From: Mycolicibacterium aurum
GTDB lineage: Bacteria > Actinomycetota > Actinomycetes > Mycobacteriales > Mycobacteriaceae
DNA length: 64,000 nt
Reading direction: 5' to 3'
Assembly: GCF_900637195.1 (NCBI RefSeq)
Contig: NZ_LR134356.1
Location: 3,844,001-3,908,000, forward strand
This document shows positions 53,231-61,500 of the stretch, in pieces. The translations under genes were made by a program, and so were the position numbers. The stretch's first letter is position 1. Each line of letters begins with the position of its first letter. The notes beneath the pieces were generated by a model, which saw only the letters and a program-made list of their open reading frames with translations, was not told the origin of the DNA and ran no database searches.

Positions 53231-56200
53231 CGCCCGGTCGCCGGGCCTGACTCGAGCGCCGCAGCCACGTCGGCGGTGCCCATGCCCGCGACCTCCAGGT
53301 ACAGCTCGGCGACCTCGGCCAGCCTGGCGCCGTCGGCGCCCTCGGCGCCGAGTCGAGCCGCCAGCGCAGCGACCGTTCGGGTCGCGAAGATGTCCGCAAC
53401 CGCCACCGTCGGCGTGTCCAGCCATGTCCGTACCCGGGCGACCACCTGGGTGGCCAGCACGGAATCGCCTCCGATGGCGAAGAAGTCGTCGTCGGCGCCG
53501 ATCCCGGTGCGGCCGAGCACCGTTCCGATGATCGAGCACAGCGCCGATTCCAGCGGCGTTGCCGGTGGGCGGTACCCGATTCCGGCGACGACGTCGGCCC
53601 CGGCAAGGCGCCGCGCCACCTCGGCGCGGTCGAGCTTGCCCCCGACGGTGTAGGGCACCTGGTCGGCGGTCGCGATGATCTGCGGAATCATGTGGGGCGG
53701 CACGATTTCGGCCATCGCCGCGGCCAGCTTCTGCGGTGTGAGCCCGGCAGCACCCGCCTCGGCACTCACCAGGGCGGCGAGGACCTCGGGGCCACCGGCC
53801 GCCGGTACGATCGCCGCGACCGCGGAATCGACCCCGGGTAACCGGCGCAGTGCGGACTCCACGTCGCCGAGCTCGACGCGGTAGCCGCTGACCTTGACCC
53901 GGTGATCGGCGCGCCCGACGAACTCCAGGACGCCACCGGGTCGGTAACGAACCAGATCGCCGGTGCGGTACCAGATCCTGCCGTCGTGTTCGACAAATCG
54001 TTGCGCGCTCAGGTCGGGTCTGGCGCAGTATCCGCGCGCCACCCCGCGACCCCCGACCCACAGCTCGCCGGCCACCCAGTCCGGGCAGTCCCGGCCGTCC
54101 GCAGCGACCACCCGACACGCGTTGTTGGGCAGCGGGACACCGAGCGGCACCGACGTCCAATCCGCCGGGATGTCGCCCACTTCGCAGATGGTGTTGTGGG
54201 TGGCCGTCTCGGTGGCACCCCCGAGACCTGCGAACCGCATGTGTGGAGCGCGCTTGCGCAGTGTGCGGACGAGTTCGGGGCGCACCCAGTCACCGCCGGT
54301 GGGTACCACCCGCACCGACGACAGGTCACCGTCGACTTCGGCGAGCATCTCCAGCCAGCCGGGCATGAAGTGCAGCACCGTGACACCGTGCTGCTCGATG
54401 AGGCGCGCCCACGTGTCCGGGTCGCGGCGATTCTCTTCGTCGACGACCACGAGCGAGCCGCCCGCCCGCAGCATCCCGAAGACGTCAAGGACGGACAGGT
54501 CGCACTCCAGCGTCGACAATGCGAGACAGCGATCGGCGGGCCCGATGTCGAAGTGCCCGTTGATGAACTCGACCGTGTTCATGGCGGCGTCGTGCGTCAT
54601 CTCCACGCCCTTGGGCTCCCCGGTGGAGCCCGAGGTGAACAGGATGTAGGCGAGTTCGGCAGGATCGACTGGGGGCCGGGTGAATCCGACGGCGCGCCGA
54701 CCGACGCGGATCGCCTCGGTGACAGTCAGCGCGGGCATCGTGGTCGGGGGCTCGTCGCCGCACACCAGCGCCATGCGCACGCTGCCGCTCGCCAGTATTC
54801 GGCGGGCGCGCTCGTCGGGCTGGTCGACGCCGACGGGCACGTACACCGCGCCGAGTGCCGTGATCGCGAGCAGTGCGATGACCTGCTCCTCATTCTTGGG
54901 GCCCAGCACCGCCACGGCGTCGGCCCGCCGGACGCCGGCGACGTCGAGCGCGGCAGCGACCGTCAGCACCCGATCGCGCAGCTGACCGTAGGTGAGGGTG
55001 CCCGCGCTGCCGACGACCGCGGGCGCATCCGGGTATGCCTGCGCGTGGCGGAAGAACCCGTCGTGCAACGCGTCGCCGCTCGGCGCACCTGCCACGTCGT
55101 TCACGGCGTCGCGAGCCGCCTGCTGCCCGGCCGGAACGGGCGTGAGATCACCAGCTTCCCAGGATTTTTCATCATCGGCGAGACGTTCGAGCTCGGCAAT
55201 GTGGTGGGCGAACATCGCGTCGGCGACACCGGGCCGGAAGGCATCCTCGCGGGTGTCCCAGTTGATCATCAGCCCGTCGGCGACGGGCGTGGCCTGGGCG
55301 TCGAGCAGGACCTGCGGGCCCTGCGAGATAGTCCACACCGGCGTGCCGAACTGTTCGGTGACCTCGCCGGCGAACAGGTCACCGAGACCGAGGGCGCTGG
55401 TGTACACGATCGGCGCCAGGACCGGGGTGCCGTGGTGACGGGTGAGGTCGCGCAGCACCGAGAGACCGGAATAGCTGGCGTGCGACGCCGTGGTGTGCAG
55501 TGTCTCCTGGAGCACGCGCGCTCGCGCGATCGGGCTGTCGGCGCCGGTGAGATCGACGTCGAGCATCAAGGACGAGGTGAAATCCCCGACCAGCTTGTCG
55601 ACGTCGGGGTGGAATTGTTCGCGTCCGAACATGGGGAGGTTCAACAGAAATCGACGGTTCGCTGACCACCGTGCGAGCGTTCCGGCATAGGACGCGGCCA
55701 CCGCCATCGCCGGGGTGACGCCGCGCCGGTGCGCGGCGGCGAACAGCGCATCGCGCGTCGCGACGTCGAGGATGTGCCATCGGCGAGTGCCGCGGCGGGG
55801 GTCCGCCTGTTCCGACAGCGGGACCAGCGGAAGTGCAGGCCCCTGCGGCAGATCGGGCAGCCGCTCGGCCCACCAGTGTCGGTCCTCGTCGGTTCCGGTC
55901 ACCCTCGACGGCTCCGCCGTCAGCGCCTCGCGATATTCGCGGTAGGTGTACCCGAGCTCGGGAAGCGTGCCGCCGCGGTAGAACACCGCAAGATCGGCCA
56001 TGAAGTTGCGGTAGCTCACCGCATCGGCAGCCTGCATGTCCAGGTCGACGTGCAGACGGGTGCGGCCGTCGGGCAGCAGTGACAGCGAGATCTCCAGTAC
56101 CTCGCCGTGCAACATCTGGTGCGACTTCTCATCGCGGATGTCGGCGAGCCGCTGCTCGGCAGCGCCCGGGTCGCCGTCACGAAGGTCATAGACGGTGACC

Positions 56201-56709
56201 GGCAGTCCGCGATCGCCGATCCGTTGCGTGCCGTCCGGAAGAATTTCCACGCGCAGCATCGGGTGCCGTGCCGCGAGCCTGGCCGCGGCGGTGCGGAGGC
56301 GGTCGGGATCCACTCCGGCACCGTCGAGTTCGATGTAGAGGTGGGCCGCGACGCCACCGAGTTGCTGGTCGTCGTTGCGACCCACCCAAAGCGCGTGCTG
56401 GATCGCCGCGAGCGGAAAGGTGTCACCGCCGGCGGCGGCCTGCGGGGTCGGCGCGGGCGCGTCGGTCACCGCTACGGTGCCGCCGGTGACCAGAGCGGTC
56501 CACGCGGCCACGGTCGGGTTCGCGGCCAGCGCGGCAAAGCCCACATCGATGCCCTGCCTGCGCCAGCGTCCCGACAACGACATCATCCGGATCGAGTCGA
56601 GACCTGCCGCGATCAGATCGGCCTCGGGATCGACGTCGGCCGCGCTGACACCGAGAAGCTCGGCAACCTCGTCTCGGACGGACTGCACGGTCGTCGACGT
56701 CGAACCCAC
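53227..56709 (-). CDS. mbtB: Mycobactin NRPS MbtB (ArCP-Cy-A-PCP)
   Basis: A 1160-residue NRPS. An aryl carrier protein at the N-terminus (AAGLDSIRMMSL, Ser near residue 38) receives the aryl acid from MbtA. A cyclisation domain (about 95-520) has the Cy motif DMQAADAVS (DxxxxDxxS) near 223. The adenylation domain (about 540-1040, with YILFTSGSTGEPKG near 688) is expected to use Ser or Thr, and a carrier protein (FFAIGGDSVLATQ) lies near 1078. Together it forms the aryl-oxazoline of mycobactin. GTG 56709 is preceded by AGGAGGATTT. It begins the minus-strand mbt operon at the IdeR-like boxes. Unlike Mtb MbtB it has no thioesterase. Confidence 0.95.
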   Translation of the reverse strand: MGSTSTTVQSVRDEVAELLGVSAADVDPEADLIAAGLDSIRMMSLSGRWRRQGIDVGFAALAANPTVAAWTALVTGGTVAVTDAPAPTPQAAAGGDTFPLAAIQHALWVGRNDDQQLGGVAAHLYIELDGAGVDPDRLRTAAARLAARHPMLRVEILPDGTQRIGDRGLPVTVYDLRDGDPGAAEQRLADIRDEKSHQMLHGEVLEISLSLLPDGRTRLHVDLDMQAADAVSYRNFMADLAVFYRGGTLPELGYTYREYREALTAEPSRVTGTDEDRHWWAERLPDLPQGPALPLVPLSEQADPRRGTRRWHILDVATRDALFAAAHRRGVTPAMAVAASYAGTLARWSANRRFLLNLPMFGREQFHPDVDKLVGDFTSSLMLDVDLTGADSPIARARVLQETLHTTASHASYSGLSVLRDLTRHHGTPVLAPIVYTSALGLGDLFAGEVTEQFGTPVWTISQGPQVLLDAQATPVADGLMINWDTREDAFRPGVADAMFAHHIAELERLADDEKSWEAGDLTPVPAGQQAARDAVNDVAGAPSGDALHDGFFRHAQAYPDAPAVVGSAGTLTYGQLRDRVLTVAAALDVAGVRRADAVAVLGPKNEEQVIALLAITALGAVYVPVGVDQPDERARRILASGSVRMALVCGDEPPTTMPALTVTEAIRVGRRAVGFTRPPVDPAELAYILFTSGSTGEPKGVEMTHDAAMNTVEFINGHFDIGPADRCLALSTLECDLSVLDVFGMLRAGGSLVVVDEENRRDPDTWARLIEQHGVTVLHFMPGWLEMLAEVDGDLSSVRVVPTGGDWVRPELVRTLRKRAPHMRFAGLGGATETATHNTICEVGDIPADWTSVPLGVPLPNNACRVVAADGRDCPDWVAGELWVGGRGVARGYCARPDLSAQRFVEHDGRIWYRTGDLVRYRPGGVLEFVGRADHRVKVSGYRVELGDVESALRRLPGVDSAVAAIVPAAGGPEVLAALVSAEAGAAGLTPQKLAAAMAEIVPPHMIPQIIATADQVPYTVGGKLDRAEVARRLAGADVVAGIGYRPPATPLESALCSIIGTVLGRTGIGADDDFFAIGGDSVLATQVVARVRTWLDTPTVAVADIFATRTVAALAARLGAEGADGARLAEVAELYLEVAGMGTADVAAALESGPATGR

Positions 56710-56730
56710 AAATCCTCCTCGACTCAGAAT

Positions 56731-56749
56731 TAAGTGCAGGCTGCCCTAA
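56731..56749. promoter_or_regulatory. IdeR-like iron box 1 in the mbtB-mbtA intergenic region
   Basis: TAAGTGCAGGCTGCCCTAA matches the IdeR consensus at 13 of 19 positions, including both palindrome ends and the central AGGCT. It lies 21 bases upstream of the mbtB GTG and would control mbtB most directly. Confidence 0.65.
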
Positions 56750-56750
56750 C

Positions 56751-56769
56751 TTTGAGGAGGCTACCCTAT
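56751..56769. promoter_or_regulatory. IdeR-like iron box 2 in the mbtB-mbtA intergenic region
   Basis: TTTGAGGAGGCTACCCTAT matches the consensus at 13 of 19 positions and begins exactly 20 bases after box 1, giving a tandem arrangement like that reported for Mtb mbtB. It overlaps a TATATT at 56767-56772, a likely minus-10 for mbtA, so iron-bound IdeR would block that promoter. Confidence 0.65.
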
Positions 56770-56813
56770 ATTCGGGTCACCGAGAACTCCTACCCAGAGC
56801 GGTGATGTGACTG

Positions 56814-58505
56814 ATGAGCACTGGATTCCTGCCTGAATCACGCGACGACCAGCGGCCCCGCCCGAACCACGGAACGGGCTGCTGCGACCTCGCCGACGGG
56901 TTCGTGCCCTTCCCGGCCGAGCGTGCCGACCTGTACCGGCGGGCGGGCTACTGGACAGGTCGCCCCCTCGACTCCGTCCTCACCGACGCCGCAGCGACGT
57001 GGCCCACGAAGCCGGCGGTTGTGGACGCCACGCAGACCTACACATTCGCCGAACTCGACGTGCTGGCCGACCGGGTCGCCGGCGGACTCTCGGCGCTGGG
57101 CATCACCGCCGGCGACCGGGTGCTGCTGCAGCTGCCGAACTCGTGCCGGTTCGCCATCGCCCTGTTCGGGCTGTTGCGCCTGGGGGCGGTGCCGGTGATG
57201 TGCCTCCCGGGCCACCGGAGCGCCGAGCTGGGCCACTTCGCCGAGGTCAGCGATGCGGTGGCGCTGATCATCCCCGACACCGCAGCCGGGTTCGACTACC
57301 GCGACATGGCCACCCACCTCACCTCCCAGCATCCCGGCCTCCGGCACGTGATCGTCGACGGGGACAGCGGGCCGTTCGTCGCCTGGTCCTCGATCGCCGG
57401 CTTCGACGGACCGCCCGCCGTCCGGCCGGCCGTGGACCCCGGCCATCCCGCGCTGCTGCTGGTGTCGGGCGGCACCACCGGGTTGCCGAAGCTGATCGCC
57501 CGCACCCATGACGACTACGTCTACAACGCGACCGCGTGCGCACGCACGTGCGAGATGACCGGCGAAGACGCCTACCTTGTCGCGCTACCCGCCGGACACA
57601 ACTTCCCCCTGGCATGCCCGGGCCTGATCGGCTCGATGACCGTGGGCGCCACCACGGTGTTCACCACCGACCCCAGTCCGGAGAACGCGTTCGCACTTAT
57701 CGACCGCCACCGGATCACCGTCACCGGCCTGGTGAACGCCCTGGCGAAGGTGTGGGCACAGGCCTGCGAGTGGGAGCCCGTGCTGCCGACGTCACTGCGT
57801 GTCGTGCAGGTCGGCGGGTCCCGGATGAGCCCCGAGGACGCCCGGTTCATCGTGGAGCGGCTCACGCCCGGGATGTCGCAGATCTTCGGAATGGCCGAGG
57901 GCATGCTGAACTTCACCCGTCCCGGCGATCCCGCGGACGTCGTGGTGCATACGCAGGGACGGCCGATGTCGCCGCACGACGAGATGCGGGTGGTCGACGA
58001 CACCGGGCACGATGTGGCGCCGGGCCAGGAGGGCGAGCTACTGGTGCGCGGTCCCTACACGCTCAACGGGTACTACCGGGCCGACGACGCGAACGCGCGG
58101 TCGTTCTCCCCCGACGGCTTCTACCGCACCGGGGACAGGGTGCGGATCTTCGCCGACGGGCCGAGAGCCGGCTACGTCGAGGTCACCGGCCGTATCAAGG
58201 ACGTCATCCACCGCGGGGGTGAGACGGTGTCGGCCACCGACCTGGAGGATCATCTGCATTCCCACCCGGGAATCTCCGCGGCAGCCGCCGTCGCGCTGCC
58301 GGACCAGTACCTGGGCGAACAGATCTGCGCCGCAGTGGTTTTCCGCGGACAGCCCCTCACGTTGACCGAGCTCAACGCGTTCCTCGATGCGCGGGGCGCG
58401 TCCAGGCACGCGCGGCCGGACGTGCTGGCCCCCGTGCCGTCGCTGCCGGTCACCGCGGTGGGCAAGGTCGACAAGCACCGGCTCGTCGCGCAGCTCACCC
58501 GGTGA
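56814..58505 (+). CDS. mbtA: Salicyl-AMP ligase MbtA (aryl-acid adenylating enzyme)
   Basis: A 563-residue stand-alone adenylation enzyme that activates the aryl acid and transfers it to the MbtB aryl carrier domain. The phosphate loop LLVSGGTTGLPKLIARTHD is near residue 220, the A5-type motif FGMAEGMLNFTR near 360, YRTGDRVRIF near 437 and the catalytic Lys region IKDVIHRGGETVS near 462. The aryl-binding pocket includes NFPLACPG near 262. With a 6-methylsalicylate-type PKS just downstream, this enzyme would have to accept the methylated acid in this strain; this is inference. ATG 56814 is about 34 bases after the predicted start site. Only 15 bases separate its stop from the PKS stop. Confidence 0.96.
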   Translation: MSTGFLPESRDDQRPRPNHGTGCCDLADGFVPFPAERADLYRRAGYWTGRPLDSVLTDAAATWPTKPAVVDATQTYTFAELDVLADRVAGGLSALGITAGDRVLLQLPNSCRFAIALFGLLRLGAVPVMCLPGHRSAELGHFAEVSDAVALIIPDTAAGFDYRDMATHLTSQHPGLRHVIVDGDSGPFVAWSSIAGFDGPPAVRPAVDPGHPALLLVSGGTTGLPKLIARTHDDYVYNATACARTCEMTGEDAYLVALPAGHNFPLACPGLIGSMTVGATTVFTTDPSPENAFALIDRHRITVTGLVNALAKVWAQACEWEPVLPTSLRVVQVGGSRMSPEDARFIVERLTPGMSQIFGMAEGMLNFTRPGDPADVVVHTQGRPMSPHDEMRVVDDTGHDVAPGQEGELLVRGPYTLNGYYRADDANARSFSPDGFYRTGDRVRIFADGPRAGYVEVTGRIKDVIHRGGETVSATDLEDHLHSHPGISAAAAVALPDQYLGEQICAAVVFRGQPLTLTELNAFLDARGASRHARPDVLAPVPSLPVTAVGKVDKHRLVAQLTR

Positions 58506-58520
58506 TCCGGGTCTAGTCGG

Positions 58521-61500
58521 TCACGCCTGCGTTGACGAACTACACCGAAATCCCTCGGCGATCCTGTCGGTCAGCGCGGCCGCCGTGGGGTGTTCCCACA
58601 GGAGTGTCGGCGGCAGCGCCAGTCCGGTCCGCTTCTCCAGGGCGCGCCGCAGCGCCACGGTCATGATCGAGTCGACCCCCGCCTCGACCAGCGGGACCCG
58701 CGGATCGATGTCGGATTCGCGCAACCCGAGTTCATTCGCGACCGCCGCCAAAACCTGCTGTGCGGACCACTCGTCGAGGTCGGCATCGCCCGGTCCCATC
58801 GCGGCATCGCCGTCGTCCTGCTCCCCCGCCGGCGCCACATCGGCCAACATCGGTACCGCGGCAGCATCGGGAAGTACCGGCAGCACAACGATATTCGGTT
58901 CGTCGCCCCTCATAGCCGAGTCCAGGGCGCGCAGCGCGTCGTCGGCACCGACTGTGCCCATGCCGAGGGCCGCGAGCTGGGCGGCGACGAATCCTGACGT
59001 CGATCCCATGCCCAGGCCCCGCCACGCCGTCCATGCGACGCTGACCGTGCGGTCGCCGAGGCTGTGCCGATGTCGCGCGGTGGCGTCCAGGAAGGCGTTG
59101 GCACACGCGTAGGCGCCCTGGCCGGGGAACCCGGCGAGGTACCCGCACGACGAGAACAGCACCATCCAGTCCAGCTGCCCGGGGGGAAACACCTCGTGCA
59201 ACGTGTATGTGCCCGCAACCTTCGGGCGCATCGCGCTCCGGATCTCGGCGTCCGACGTATTGAGCAGCAGCGCACCGGCTTCCACGCCTGCTGCATGCAC
59301 CACACCGCGGACCGGCGGCAGCTCGCGAAGCACCGCCCGCAGGCGGTCCGCCGCGTCATCGGCGCCGATGTCGATGGCGGCGACATGCACGGACACGCCC
59401 CGCTCTTCCAGCGCGGCCACCGCCCGTACCGCGTCGCACTCGGTGTCGGCGCTCCATTGTTCGCGATGCGGCAGGCCGGACCGGGACAGCAGCACCAGAC
59501 GGCGCGCACCGAGGTCGGCGAGGCGCTGCGCGATCCGGAGGCCGAGCGCACCGGTGCCACCGGTCATCACGTAGGTGCCGGCCGGCGTGCAGGTCATCGG
59601 CGCACCGCCCGCGGACCGCGCGTGCGCCAGACGTGCGGTCGTGGCCCTACCGTCACGGACCACGACGACGCCGTTCCCGTGCAGGGTCAGTGCCGCGGCG
59701 GGCACGGGGTCGTCGCCCAGATCGAGGACGCCTCCCCACAGCTGCGGATGCTCGGCAGCGGCGACACGGGAGAGTCCGAACAGCGGGGCGTGGACGAGGT
59801 TGGTTCCTTCGTGCACGTGACGCGTCAGCACCCACAGCCGTCCCGGAAATCCGCTGTGATGCAGATGTTTCAGGGTGTGCAGCACCAGCTCTGCGGTCGC
59901 CTCCGGTGAGTCGTCACGCCGCGGTACGAGCAACACCACCGATCCCGACCCGGCCGTGTCGGGCAGCAGCCCGGGCTCGGCATACGCGCGACATGACACC
60001 CCGGCTTCGCTCAGTTCTGTTGTCAGCGAGTCGATGTCGTCGTCGCGACCGCCGACCAGCGCCACGTCGGTGGGGCGCTCCCGTTCCGGCAACGGCGTGG
60101 CGTGCCACGCCACGTGGTGCAGCAGGCGCGACGTGTCGGTGCCCGCAGGATTCTCCAGCTCCTCGAACGTCATCGCCGTGAGTGCGGCGCGCACCGCGCC
60201 GGACTCGTCGGCGATCGACACGTCGGTGGACGTCCCCTCCCGGCGGCGCACATGCAGCAGCGCCACCGCGGGTGGCGCGCCGCACACATCGACACGGTCG
60301 ATCCGGGCCGGCATCCGCAGCCGCGGTGGCCCGTCGAAGATCGTGGAGGCGGCCGAGGTCGCCGCATCGAGCAGTCCCGCCCACGAGGGCGGTTCCGATC
60401 CGTCCGCCTCTGCGGAGACCCGGACCAGGAGTTCCCCCTCCCCGCGGCGGATGTCGAGCACGCGCCAGCCGAACCCCATCGCCGCGACACCGACGCCTGC
60501 CAGAGTGTCGACGACGTGGCTGGGAGGCAACTGCTCGGCACAGCGCAGCCAGGCCGCCGGGTCCACACGCCCGCCCAGAAGTTGGATGCCTCGCCCGTCG
60601 AGATTTTGGTCCACCGCGACGACCGCGCTGCTGTGCGTCAGCCAGTCACCGGCGAGTTCCCGTTCCCCGTTCACGCTTTCGGCGTCGGCGAGTCGCGTCG
60701 AGATGCGCAGCGAGCGATCCTGCAGCACGACCTGGAGGTCGCGTGCGCGGCCGGGCGGCACCGGGGTGCGCAACCGCACCTCGGCCAGGCCCGAGCCCGC
60801 CGCCCGCAGAAAAGTGTTGAGAAGTACTGCGGCAGGGACGATCTCGGTCTGTTGCACCGGGTGGTCACCCGGGTACGGGCGGTTGTCCATGTCGAGGCGC
60901 GTCTGCCACACCCGGCTGGGCACCGCCCCGGTCACATCCACCGCTCCGCCGAGCAGGGTGTGCGACGCGGGGTCGTGCAGCGCACGGGTACCCGGTGGCG
61001 GCGTCGGGGTACGCCAGAACCGGCGGTGCTGCCACTGCGTTCCCGGCAGATCGGCGGCCCACCGCGTGATCGCGGTGAAGGCGTGGTCGACCGGCGCTCC
61101 GTGGCAGTAGAGGCCGGCGATCGCGGCCCCGACCGCGCGCCGCTCCGGTTGGTCGCGTCGCAGCACCGGAACGACGGCGTGCTCGCCCACGCCACCTGCC
61201 AGCAGTGTCTCGGCGATCGAGTGGGACACCACCGGGTGCGCGGACACTTCGAGGAACAGGCGGTGACCGTCCTCCGCGGCCGCCGCGACGGCCTCGGCGA
61301 AACGCACCCGGTCGCGCAGGTTGGACGCCCAGTAGCGCGGGCCCCGACGTGCCCGCGAGCGCGGGTCTCGAAGCGCGGTGGTGTACAGCGGTACCCGTGC
61401 AGGGCCCGGCTCCGGCAAGGACCCGACCAGGCGCGCGAGTTCGCCGGTGAGCGCGTCCATCGCCGGGCTGTGAAAGGCGACGTCGGTGTTGACCCGGCGG

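Noticed and set aside
53231..54160. Arg/Gly-rich extension of the MbtT frame
   Set aside because: It overlaps MbtB in another frame and has the composition of an off-frame read. The ATGA at 53227-53230 marks the true start.
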